In this document: one piece after another, positions 36,056 to 46,892 of the stretch | Layout of the letters: each line of letters starts with the position of its first letter | How positions within the stretch are numbered: the first letter of the stretch is position 1 | NCBI GenBank assembly: GCA_963556255.1 | Contig: OY744611.1 | Span: 36,962,306-37,026,305 of the forward strand | DNA length: 64,000 bases | Source: Allolobophora icterica | Lineage: Eukaryota; Annelida; Clitellata; Crassiclitellata; Lumbricidae | Direction of reading: 5' to 3' | Notes under the pieces: generated by a model | Seen by the model: only the letters and a program-made list of their open reading frames with translations | What the model was told of the DNA's origin: nothing | The model's database searches: none | Made by a program: the position numbers and the translations under genes

Positions 36056-36373
36056 GGTCTTCCACTTTTCCTGCATATATATAGACCTATTGCATTAACC
36101 AACTGTAAACCCGTTAAATCCATAGATGGTAAAAAAAACAGTTGTTAGATTCTTAAATCTACCCAACGGACGCCGATATTCAGAGTGAGTAGCCTATTAT
36201 CCAAGTTTTCTAGTTTGCAAGACATTAGGAAGACGTCAATGCGAAACGTGAGTAGATCTAGGCTATCAGCTAGGCGCTTTATAAATGTTTAGATACAATA
36301 CAATACAATCAGAGACTAGTTAGGCCTAGGGTCAAGATTTTGTAGAACTCTGCTAGCATGCCTATAGCCTTTC

Positions 36374-36606
36374 GGGTCGCCCGCGTGCCTTCTGTGGTCT
36401 TCCTACATAATACAAGACCCAACCTTTAACATTGGGGGAACACAGTATACAGTTGTCCCCTCCCCAAATTTTGAAGAAACACAAAAAAGGTTAAAAAAAA
36501 TGAGGCGCGTGAGCGAAAAAAAATTTCACTTCTTTTTTGACCAGGTCAGTTCAAAAGTGTCCCGTGCCCCCCACCCCCCACCTGTCAAACAAGATCGCCG
36601 CCAGTA
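36374..36606 (-). mobile_element. GGCGGCGATC-family TIR element, inverted copy
   Basis: The right end reads CACCTGTCAAACAAGATCGC then CGCC, the complement of the left end at 5432. Internal GTATACAGTTGTCCCC and TTTGACCAGGTCAGTTC match the complement of 5660-5760. The left terminus is degraded. Confidence 0.6.
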
Positions 36607-36629
36607 CATATTTGTATGGTCTTCCACTC

Positions 36630-38210
36630 TTCCTGCATATATTGCGAAGGCCTATAATTTATATAGGCCTACATGAACTTTATTTCGCCATAACCTGGCA
36701 GCAGCACATGTATACCAACAACACAAAGAACTTAGAAGATGAAAAATCTTGCTAAAATACTACGTTGCAGCTGGTTTATCTCGGGCCTGGGAGATCGCCC
36801 AAGCATTTGCCTGCGTTTGAAAGACTCGCGCAGAAAAGGGGATGATGCAGCAACGAATTTAAAAAAGTGCCGGACAGCGCCAGTGGACGAACCGTGTAGA
36901 CTTGCGTCCATACAATTCGAAGTAAGAGTCAAAGTGATTGCGAAGTATCCACTCGGCTAAGCCAGCACCCGGTAAACTTCTACTTAACAAGCTACTTATA
37001 CTCAAATAAACGGTTCTCTACGTCTCTCACTTATTCTCATATCTGTTTACACGCAAGACTGTGCTCTGAGGCAGTAAAATAACTTTCTGGATCATGATTT
37101 AAAGGTTTTAAACCATTCGTTAGCTTTAAACGGGCTTCTATTATTTGGACGAAATATTCTGTCTAATTCGGTAGATGGCGGGAGTCTAAACGCGGTTAAT
37201 ACGTTGTCCGGTATTATAATATTATTTTATGAAATCACCTTTTTTGACCAGGTCAGTTAAGTGTCCCGTGTCCCCCCCCCCCACCTGTCAAACAAGATCT
37301 CCTCCAGTGCATATTTGTATGGTCTTCCACTCTTCCTGCATATATTGCGAGGGCCTATATAGGCCTACATGAACTTTATTTCGCCATAACCTGGCAACAG
37401 CACATGTATACCAACAACACAAAGAACTAAGATGAAAAATATTGCTAAAATACTACGTTGCAGCTGGTTTATCTCGGGGCTGGGAGATCGCCCAAGCATT
37501 TGCCTGCGTTTGAAAGACTCGCGCAGAAAAGGGGATGATCCAGCAACGGATTTAAAAAAAGTGCCGGACAGCGCCAGTGGACGAACCGTGTAGACGGTTC
37601 AGATTATGCGAGTCAAAGAAAGTACGAAGTATCCACTCGGCTAAGCCAGCACCCGGAAAAGTTCTACTTAACAAGCTACGTATACTGAAATAAACGGTTC
37701 TCTACGTCTCTCACTTATTCTCATATCTGTTTACATGTAAGACTGTGCTCTAAGGCAGTAAAATAACTCTCTGGATCATGCTGCAAAGGTTTAAACCATT
37801 CATTAGATTTAAACAGGCTTCTATTATTTTGACGAAGTATTCTTTCTAATTCGGTAGATGGCGACAGTCCAAGCACGTGGTTAATACGTTGTCCGGTATT
37901 ATTTTATTAAATGTGCTGCTGCATCATCCCTTTTCTGCGCCAGTCTTAAAATCATCGTCAAATGCTTAGATGGGCTCCCTTTCCCAAGATGCCCGAGATA
38001 AATCAGCCGCAACGTAGGTCTACTCTACGCCAAAAAAGCGGAGTCGCGGGTACCAGCTTATTCACAGAAGCTTAGTCAAAACAAAATCCATAGAGGGAGC
38101 CAAGTTCGTGCACAGTATCAATATAAATTAGGACATGTAGGCCTATACATAGGGCCTACATGTACCCTCAATTACCTGATTTAGTGTTATTAATCTGACG
38201 GCTATTGGTG
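36630..38210 (+). repeat. Left arm of a long inverted repeat: a ~0.7-kb unit in tandem plus tail
   Basis: Unit 1 (about 36630-37235) and unit 2 (about 37330-37920) are close direct copies. Shared blocks include CCATAACCTGGCA, TTTATCTCGGG, GAGATCGCCCAAGCATTTGC, CCGGACAGCGCCAGTGGACG and AATACGTTGTCCGGTATTAT. An inverted scrap of the same unit lies at 37917-38015. A tail follows at 38020-38210 (GCGGAGTCGCGGGTACCAGC to TAATCTGACGGC). The short frame MKNLAKILRCSWF then ISGLGDRPSICL is kept in the first half of units 1 and 2 but diverges after that. No protein family was recognised. Confidence 0.8.
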
Positions 38211-38320
38211 TTTAGACCGTTAGAATTGAAACGGCGAGGGATGTAAGGGGAAGAGGAAGAATCGCGACAGGATTTCTGATAGTGCATGTGTTTTCAATTT
38301 TGAGTGAAAGACCTATGGAG

Positions 38321-38482
38321 CAGGGGCGGCGCTACACCAGGGCGAGCCAGAGCAAATGCCCTGGTAAAAAAGCCTTTGGCCTGGTCGTTGCCCTGCCAGA
38401 ATTTTTGCCCTTCCCAGAATTTGTTCGGGGCATATACTTGTATGACTGCCCTGGCTTTGCCCTGGTTACAAAAATTGTCTGG
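38321..38482. mobile_element. hAT-type MITE missing its right terminus (162 bp)
   Basis: Left end CAGGGGCGGCGCTACACCAG as in 38956-39146. CTATGGAG occurs at 38313-38320 and 38483-38490 as a perfect 8-bp duplication. The last ~11 bp expected at the right end (TGCCGCCACTG) are absent. Confidence 0.65.
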
Positions 38483-38955
38483 CTATGGAGAGATAACAAT
38501 ATGTGAGGATTTGGTGAGTTCGGTGGATGATAGGCCTAGGCTAATTGTCGTATAAATTTCTGGCGGGATTTTATTCCACAGAGGCGGAACAGCTATAGGC
38601 CTATGGAGCGATTTTCAAACGGTTTTCTTAGGTTAGGTTGCTAGGCGGAAGAGGAGCGGGCACGTTTTACCGTGAACAGCGGACGAAGATAGGATGGTTG
38701 GGCGCTGGAGGATTGAAGTGTGTTGTATAATTATGTGAGTGATAGGACTTTGTATTCTATTCTTTCAGGTATTTTAAGACAGTTGAGTGATTTGAGGACA
38801 GGAGTGATGTGATGGTGCTTAAGGGGGTTTTAGTGACAACCCGAGTGAGAGCATTCTTGGTAAATGCACATGCGTATCTATGGCGACCGACCGAGTGACC
38901 TTGACCCTGCGCAATTTTCAGTGAATTTTATCCGGTACGATATTTGCTTCACTAG

Positions 38956-39146
38956 CAGAGGCGGCGCTACACCAGGGCGAGCCAGGGCAAATGCCCTGGT
39001 AAAACATCCTGTGCCCTGGTCGTTGCCCTGCCAGAATTTTTGCCCTCCCATGATTTGTTCGGGGCATAAATCGCCCTCTGCACTGGTTACGTGTATGGCT
39101 GCCGTGGTTTTGCCCTGGTTACAAAATTTGTCTGGTGCCGCCACTG
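38956..39146. mobile_element. hAT-type MITE (191 bp)
   Basis: CAGAGGCGGCGCTACACCAG at the left and GTCTGGTGCCGCCACTG at the right are inverted ends; flanks TTCACTAG and CTCACTAG match at 7 of 8. The interior repeats GCCCTGGT and AGGGCAAATGCCCTGG. Confidence 0.8.
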
Positions 39147-40551
39147 CTCACTAGGCCTATAGGCCTACTATACTGCAAGTTGCTGTTTAACGACGCTGCG
39201 TCATAACAAAGACGATTAGCGTCGCCCTCCACCTTTATCCAGGCTTTGGACTGGTCGTGAATACCGAGATATCATTAATTAAGGAGTCCTTGGACTGGTA
39301 GGACTGGTAGAATACGGGCAAAAGGCGGAGTTTCTGCTGCAAGGCTGTTGCCATGCGATAGGCCTATATTTAGGCCCCTAAGGTCAATTGTGTGAAATAG
39401 GGCTCATATAAGCCGCCAGATCCGTATAGGAACCGGCAATAATAGTATGGTAGGCCTATATAAAAAGGAAAATTGGACATTATTGTAAATTATGATGGGA
39501 TAGGCTAGCTAGGCCTACTGATGGTCTATAGTGGCCAAGTTTATAACGCATCTATGGACTTTCACCTCTGCGTCTTGGATTCAAATCCTGATTCATTTTG
39601 TTATATCAACAGCTGTAGATTGCATTCTCAGGCCCAATTAAGTAGGCCTAACTTGCAGTGTAAAATCTCCGAAATTTCCGAGCGCCACACAAAAGCCGCG
39701 CTAGAGAAGACCACCTATATAGAATTCACTAAATGCAGGCCTACACGTTTTTGTACAACGGCCGTATGGCCTCGACCCTGCTCATTTTTCAATGAATTGA
39801 TCGGGTGAGATCCTTCACCACCGCTGCCCGTTTGAATAGGTGCCACGCCATTTTAAGGTCCCCATGTACGGAGTGTATACGGACCGTGGTAGCCATAGAT
39901 TTAAATCTGAAATAAGCCACATTCGGGAGGCGATCCGCATGCATGCTCTCTTACACAGAGGAGTATGCATATAGGCCGCAGCCTAGTAGCCTCTTGCCAA
40001 TGTAGCTAACGGGACCCTTCCTCTTGTCCGCGTCTGACAATACCGTTAAGATGGAGTATCTGTGGCGTTCACACTCCAAAAGAGTATAGGCCCTATACTA
40101 GGCCTACTCTGCTGATTGTGCACGGCTTAATGTATTGCGGGGGTGGATAATTATGTCATACTGCTACGTCCAGCAATTAAAGGGACTTGAACTAGATCCA
40201 ATACAGTATGGATAAAAATTGCTTTCTGATAGAAGATGGTGTCCAAGGCACAGTCTTTACGGAAAGAGCTTTGAGTACCGGTATCAATTTTAGGTGCGGA
40301 CGCCCGCATTGCAGATAAATCCGTTCCCCTTACCCACATTGATTTTGTCCCTATTTGACCCTCTCGCCAATCGTTGCGGCAGGGCATTTTTTAACATGTT
40401 GACTGGTGGGGAAATTCCCCACCAGCCCTCTCGAATTCCCCACCAGTCCTTGCCCTTTTCCCCACCAGTGAATTTTGCCCTTTTTAGTCCCAAATAATTA
40501 TTTTTTGTCATTTGTGTGACCTTATGCATATGCTATACTGTAAATGCAAAC

Positions 40552-40748
40552 CACAGCAGACGTGAAATCTTCATAATTTATATTTCTTTGGTCACCAATA
40601 GTCTGCCAAGGCAGACGTGAAATCTTTATTATTTATATTTCTTTGGTCACCAATAGTCTGCCCATAGACATCAGATCTATCTATGAGTCTGCCACAGTAG
40701 ACGTGAAATCTTTGAAACTTATATTTCTTTGGTCACCAGTAGTCTGCT
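40552..40748. repeat. Three tandem copies of a ~65-bp unit
   Basis: Each copy reads GACGTGAAATCTT, then TATATTTCTTTGGTCACCA, then TAGTCTGC. Unit junctions carry an AGTCTGCC..GGCAGAC palindrome. The array lies just upstream of the transposase-like ORFs at 40919. Confidence 0.75.
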
Positions 40749-40918
40749 CTTTTCTGTTGTTTACGTTTTCGGTGTGTGTTGATTTTTCCAATTTTATCAT
40801 TTAAAAGCGAAAACTTAACGTAAACAAAACCGTAAAACTGAATTTTGGTTAGTGGTTCCGATAAAGCTAATCTCTAGGGATTGGGATTTATCCAATTTAC
40901 GCATGAATAATAAGCTTA

Positions 40919-41709
40919 TTGGTTAAAATTACAAGCATGCCGAGTACAAAAAGAACTAAGAAACGCAAGGCAGATTTGCTTTTGGATAGCGCTAAGAAAT
41001 GTCAAAAGCTTTCAGATATATTTGGCCAAACTCGACAGCAAGCAATTATATCCAGTCATCCAGCAACCATGCAATCAGGCAGCACCAGTTACTCACTCCT
41101 TAACCTCTGCGAGTAAAGAACCAAGTCAATCGTTAGCTGTTGCGAGTCAGACAGCAAGCGAATGCGAATCGTCAATTGTAGCAAATGATGTTGCAAATGC
41201 AGCAAGTCAATCGTCAATGATTTTTGTGAGTCTGGATGCTATTCCATCGTCAAGTAGGCCTAAGTCTTCAACACGTACGTGTCAACGAACTTATTCAACT
41301 TACCAAAGCAGGTTTGTCAACTAGGTCTAGTCAACCGACAAGTTTGATATCATTTAAGCGATGTAAATTTCAGAACAAAAGAAACAGTGTTTCTTTTTAC
41401 AAAGGAATAAAACTAGACTTTGATAGTTCATTAAAGAACAACAACGAACTAGAGATATTTGACGCTACTAAAGATTCAAAGAAGCGTGTGCATGTGTCTT
41501 GTAAATTGTGTCGTCAGTACATAGGCTTAGGCCTAAATGAGGTCAAAAAGTATTTGAGAAACGGCCCTGTGCCAATCGCAGTAGGCCTAGGTGTCAGAGC
41601 TGATGGTGAAGATCGTTTAAAGTTAATAGTAGATCATTTGAAGCCTTCATCGGAAGAACCACTTGAGTCCATTTTTAACATTTTGAGATATTCACAAAAT
41701 AAACTTTGA
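40919..41709 (+). pseudogene. Broken transposase-like ORFs, family uncertain
   Basis: Three overlapping frames (40919-41116, 41022-41324, 41236-41709) form one discontinuous protein after two frameshifts. The start PSTKRTKKRKADLLLDS, then KKCQKLSDIF, resembles the N-termini of domesticated or hAT/ZMYM-type transposase proteins. A Ser/Ala-rich linker follows, then a stretch with KKRVHVSCKLCRQY, a possible half zinc finger. A further frame at 42241-42465 may be a continuation. No catalytic domain is seen, and the family call is inference only. Confidence 0.35.
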
Positions 41710-42243
41710 AAGTCTACAAGTATTTTATTTATTAAAATATCGAAAAGAAATTTGGCATTCACACAGATGTGTTGTGTCTGTATAACATGTAAAAAAGATA
41801 TTGATTTTACAGGTAGGTGGCGCCACATTGTAAAGGTTTAAATTTTGTTGCGTACTGCAATTTCTTATGAAAACTTCATTTTTTCGCCGTGTAGGCCTAT
41901 TGATAGTATTCAATGAATAATTGCAAATTTGTTCAACAGTAACAAATTATTCATAATAGCTGCTGCTGTTAAGCTAAAATTAGTAGTAAAATTAAAAGTA
42001 AAAATTTTCTGCCTTGTGTGTTTGCAGTTCACGATTCATGCAAGAACCACTTAAGTCCAAGGACTCTAGTTGTTTTTACATGAACGCTATATTTTCTTCC
42101 CATTGTAACTCTGGACTGACGTGAGTTTTCTGAAAAACACACTTGCAAATACATGGTCTATAGCATTAAGTATCAGAGGACACAGTTAACTCAAAAATGT
42201 CAAAAATGGACTCTAGTGGTTCTTCCGATGAAGGCTTCATTTG
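41637..42243. repeat. ~50-bp inverted repeat pair
   Basis: GAAGCCTTCATCGGAAGAAC, then CACTTGAGTCCATTTTTAAC (41640-41680) recurs inverted at 42189-42239 (AAAATGGACTCTAGTGGTTC, TTCCGATGAAGGCTTCA) with few mismatches. The spacer is about 500 bp. Confidence 0.7.
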
Positions 42244-43753
42244 CAATCTGAAGCACACAATGCCGTTAAAGATCGAGATAAACTGCATAAGGAATTAAAG
42301 AAGGGAAACGATAAGCATCCTTGGCTTAAAATCTTGAAAATTCATAAAGCCACATATTTTCGTACATCGAAGGATAAGACGAAGTTGCTGCATTCTGAGC
42401 TCAAAGATGCTAAACCGTTTCCTCAACATCATAAGTACGTTTCGCTCAGCATCTGGTACAGTTGATGCGATAGCGTATCGAGTAACATTCATGGCTGCAA
42501 GGCTGTGTGGAATAAACTAGAGCAAAATAGGGACCGTAAAGAGAAGGCTGAAGCTCGAGAGTGACAGACAAATTTGGATATCTGCATTAATGGGCGATAT
42601 CTTGGATGTATACCAAACTTTACAGACACAATTTCAGCGAGATGATCTTGTCCTTTGTGACTCATACTGACATGCAGAGATTGCGCTCTTAGGAAGCTTC
42701 AACTGATGAAAAATGGACCGTATCCAGGTAAAGGTACTTGTTAAAACAGAAAATGCCAGTACTAAATGTTTCTTGTTTATTAGACAATTATATAATAATA
42801 ATAAATATTAAATTAATATTATATTAAATTGTGACATTAAATAATAAATTAAATAATATAAAATATTATAATAAATAAATTATTAGTAAATTATTCCTGT
42901 GGCCCAGAGCTCAGAAAGTTTTCTCTGATTCAGTGCTTTTTGACTTAAAACTACGCGCGAAAAATGCCCTTTTTCAAAATTCCCCACCAGTGAAAATTTC
43001 TTAAAAAATCCCCTGCGTTGCGGACGCCCTTAGTGGATGACCCATATATGCCGGAAGTGGCCTCTACACCTCTACAACTTATTAATTATTTATGAAGCAC
43101 AGTCAACGACTTCGCCAGTACATCAACTCGTCCACAGCTCTTTGTATATTCAGCGTCCCTATAGAAGTAACATATTACTCTCTTGCGTACATACTTACTG
43201 ATTTAGATAGCGTCATGCAAAGCAGTCAACCGGTGGATCGAACGCAGACTAGAACATGATTGGATGTATGGTGCACGTGATATAAATCAAATAACATGAT
43301 TGGCTAATGACTGGTTACGTCAAACGCATGTGATGACGTCAAATCCGTTGTCACAGTAACCCGCAAAGGTTTACAGAGCTTGCGATAATAATAATTATAA
43401 TAGCTCTGAAGGTTTCTGCTCAAATCGAATCTTTCTCGCTGAAAAATTCGACAAGGTAAAACAATAAAGTAAACATATTATTAATAATTGTTTCTAATCG
43501 AAATATTTGGAAGAAACGAGCCCATCTTTTGAGTGAAGGATGAAAGAAAATAACTAGTTGTCGAGTAAATTTTGTTTGGTTTAGACCTAAATCTTTTTTG
43601 TTTGGTTTAGACCTAAATCTTGCCACAGACCTTATAACGATGAACGTCCCAAAATAAAAAATTCAGCAGGCCCTATTAATGTTTAAGTAAATTTGTTTAA
43701 GTAAATTTGCCCGGCTAATTAGAAGACAAATTGCTGCATTTGATGAAGTGAAG

Positions 43754-43757
<4 letters not shown>

Positions 43758-43848
<91 letters not shown>
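43758..43848. repeat. (TA)n microsatellite
   Basis: About 90 bp of pure TA. Confidence 0.95.
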
Positions 43849-43849
<1 letters not shown>

Positions 43850-44205
43850 GTGCCATAGGCCTATGCCGCATATATCTATTATAACTCTGACTTTGAGTGG
43901 CGCTATATGTTCTTGATTACAATTACAACGTATAGTATTTTATTAAAAGAACTTTTCAACGTTTACGAGCGATGCTATTATATTGACGTCATTGCGTTTC
44001 CGCCCGCTTGAGTGTTGATGACGTCATCGTCATTGTCTCTATTTTTCCCATTAGTTGACGCAAATTTGTTGCGATAGTTCAAGAATTTTGTCTGCACAAA
44101 TGATACCCGAGAGATCATGTTTCGTAGGTTACGTTGCCATCTCGTGAGGCTTTTGTTGGTACGTCGACGCTCGTTACGGTCCGTTCTTCTTGTCCAGTTC
44201 GACCT

Positions 44206-44271
44206 ATGGAAGATGCCTGTGAAGACGGAAGTCCAGCGCTGCCACCGGAAGCTGATCTTCGCCAAGAACAG
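44206..44271 (+). other. Candidate short coding exon (22 codons) upstream of the 27-bp array
   Basis: An ATG opens MEDACEDGSPAL then PPEADLRQEQ and ends exactly at CAG before GTAGGC, a fair splice donor. The composition resembles the acidic EALDDVACE peptide encoded by the minisatellite at 46893. Evidence is weak: short length, one donor and no confirmed partner exon. Confidence 0.2.
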
Positions 44272-44360
44272 GTAGGCCTATAACCTGACGCTTCTGTTAA
44301 GGACGGTTTCTTGTCATTATGATCCTGACCCTACTGAGGTCAATGAGGTCGAAATGCCGA

Positions 44361-44400
44361 CCGCTGGATGATGTCGCCTGTGGAGATCCGCTGGATGATC
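44361..44400 (+). repeat. Isolated 1.5 units of the 27-bp minisatellite
   Basis: CCGCTGGATGATGTCGCCTG then TGGAGATCCGCTGGATGATC, the same unit as the array at 46893-49022 but about 2.5 kb away, separated from it by a LINE fragment and an inverted repeat arm. Confidence 0.75.
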
Positions 44401-44689
44401 GGCTGTGGGGAGAGGGATAGATAAATGGTATCACTCATGGAAAGAGCATTAGATCGCGGTTTAATACCCATAGGCCTAACCCCCTCCCCCCGTTAGAGAG
44501 GGTGCCTTGCATGGCTGCCAAAACGTGTGTTTAATGAGGATCTTGATTGTACTGTCATGTTTCAGTGTTACCTTACTGCGACTTATCAGTTTGAATTAAT
44601 AAAGATTATTATTATTATTATTAGGCCTATTATTATTATTATTATTATTATATTATTATTATTATTATTATTATTTTTTTTTTTTTTTG

Positions 44690-45898
44690 CCCCGAGGTAT
44701 ACAGGATCCCTCAGGGACTTCAATATTAATTAATGTAACTTATGAAAAGTCCGGAATGGCCCTATTCTAACTCCTGGCTGGGGAAAGTGCCTCTGAACGC
44801 TATCGCATTAAAACGTTGTATTGTCAGAGAGAGGCGTTGGAAAAGAAACGTAGTTTCCCGTGGGTCTCCGGTGACGGAACAGAGCTTTTGTCCCAGGTCC
44901 GAAAGGAAAGCTAAGCCTTCGTTGTTGATCGGACCAAGGGTTTCAAAAGCCACGGGTATGAAAAAGTATGTCGACGTTATTTCAATGTATTTTTCCATTT
45001 TGCGGGCTGATGCCTTCTCGGCTGCCGCGCCAGCAGTTTGGGAGGTGTCTGGCAGATAGGAAGCGGCCAGGGTGTCTGTGACCGTTGCGTCCCAAACGAG
45101 GCATCGCCCGACGCGCCAAGGGACGAGGGTTAGGCCGTCCGGTCTCTTGCCGTCCGTCCTCACGAGGCCCGGGGGCTCCTTTGTGGACGGATAACCGGCC
45201 TGGACCAAGCTCCGGAAGATCAGGTCGTTCAAGGATGCGTGTCTAGGCAATCGGCCCGGGCCCAGCACGCAGGAGAGCCCATGATGGCCATCTGTTAGCA
45301 CTGGGGCGCCGCAAGGGCATCCATGTGGTTCACAGAGGGGAACCCCCAGTCTCAACCCCACCGCCACCCTGACCGACTCATCATCAAGCCTGAGCCCACA
45401 GTTGGTGATAGGTAGGGCTAGCAGCCAGTCCCCCGCATGCGGGGCTGATATCGCCTTGAGGCGCGCCTGATTTACTCGATCCGGGAGCTTGGCATATAGG
45501 CCATGAACTTCTTGGTCGATCAGGGGTCTATCCCAAGCTGATTGTTTGAGGGCAAGACCACCCTCCGGGCACCGCACCATGCCTGACCCGCGCCATCTAG
45601 TCAGTAGCGCCTCGCGTTGTTGGTCGGCTATAGCTGTATTTCCCAGCATGGTGGACTGGAGCAGATCGGTGCTCGCGGCTGATGCCAGAAAGGCGGGTAG
45701 TGCCAGCGAGGTCACCGATCGGATCCCCAGACCTCCCCTTTTAATGGGAAGCGAGGCCTGGAGCCACGCGTCGTCTGATAGTGGAAGGTTAAGAACTGCG
45801 CCCAGGCCGGATCGCAAGGCCGCGTCATATTGTTTCAGCCCCGGGTGGTCCACACAAGGGCAGCAGCGCAGGGTGTGGAGCAGCTTCGTAATATTATT

Positions 45899-45933
<35 letters not shown>

Positions 45934-46000
45934 CATCATCATTATTATTATTATTATCTCTCGCCGTTTGAATTCTGACGGTCCAACCGCCACCCACCAA
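44690..46000 (-). mobile_element. C-terminal part of a LINE ORF2 with intact 3' end
   Basis: A 412-codon frame (44762-46000) begins inside an (ATT)n run (poly-Asn/Asp) and becomes LINE-like at LLHTLRCCPCVDHPGL. It runs through LPIKRGGLGIRSV, ITNCGLRLDDESVRVAVGLR, a Cys/His cluster near CEPHGCPCGAPV..DGHHGLSC, KRPDGLTLVPW and CLVWDATVTDTLAASYLP, then ends near the VAFETLG block also present at 457. These are the post-RT regions of an invertebrate non-LTR element; I cannot fix the clade. The reverse transcriptase is absent (5' truncation). The 3' UTR ends with a CCCTGAGG..CCTCGGGG stem-loop, poly-A and (TAA)n. Confidence 0.85.
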
Positions 46001-46009
46001 TTAGGCCTA

Positions 46010-46880
46010 TAGGCTAGCCGTCAGATTAATAATACTAAATCAGGTAATTGAGCGTGTTTTGCTAATTTATATCGTGTACGAACTTGGCTCCCTCTATGGA
46101 TTTGTTTTGACTCGTCATCTGTGAATAAGCTGGTACCTGCGACTCCGCTTTTTAGGCGCAGGCCTACTTTGCGGCTAATAATTATTTATCTAGGGGCAGG
46201 GGGGCCATCTAATATAAGCATGTAACGACAATTTTAAGACTGCAGCAGAAAAAGGGATGATGCATCAACAGATTTCATAAAATAATATTATAATACCGGA
46301 CAACGTATTAACCGCGTGTTTAGACTTCCGCCATCTACCGAATTAGAAAGAATATTTCGTCCAAATAATAGAAACCCGTTTAAATCTAACGAATGGTTTA
46401 AAACCTTTACATCATGATCTAGAAAGTTACTTTACTGCCTCAGAGCACAGTCTTGCGTGTAAACAGATATGAGAATAAGTGCGATACGTAGATAAGCGTT
46501 TACATCAGTATAGCTAGCTTTTTAAGTAGGACTTTACCGGGTGCTGGCTTAGCCGAGTGGATACTTCGCAAATACTTTGACTCTTACTTCGAATTGTTTG
46601 GACGCAAGTCTACACGGTTCGTCCACTGGCGCTGTCCGGCACTTTTTGTAAATCCGTTGCTGCATCATCGCGTTTTCTTCGCGAGTCTTTCAAGCGCAGG
46701 CAAATGCTTGGGCGATCTCCCAGGCCCGAGATAAATGAGCTGCAACGTAGCATTTTAGCAAGATTTTTTCATCTTAGTTCTTTGTGTTGTTGGTAGGCCT
46801 ATGTGCTGCTGCTAGGTTATGGCGAAATAAAGTTTATGTTTATAGGCATTCGGAATATATGCAAGAAGAATATAAAAATA
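46010..46880 (-). repeat. Right arm of the long inverted repeat
   Basis: Read on the minus strand this repeats the order seen at 36630-38210. First the unit (CGCCATAACC..TTATCTCGGGCC..GAGATCGCCC..CCGGACAGCGCCAGTGGACG..ACGTTGTCCGGTATTAT), then the tail (AGCGGAGTCGCAGGTACCAG to TAATCTGACGGC). It abuts the 27-bp minisatellite on its outer side. Only one unit copy is present here against two in the left arm. Confidence 0.8.
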
Positions 46881-46892
46881 TATTTTATATAT

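Noticed and set aside
45546..46012. Plus-strand ORFs opposite the LINE C-terminal frame
   Set aside because: Antisense shadows; the minus frame has the recognisable LINE blocks.
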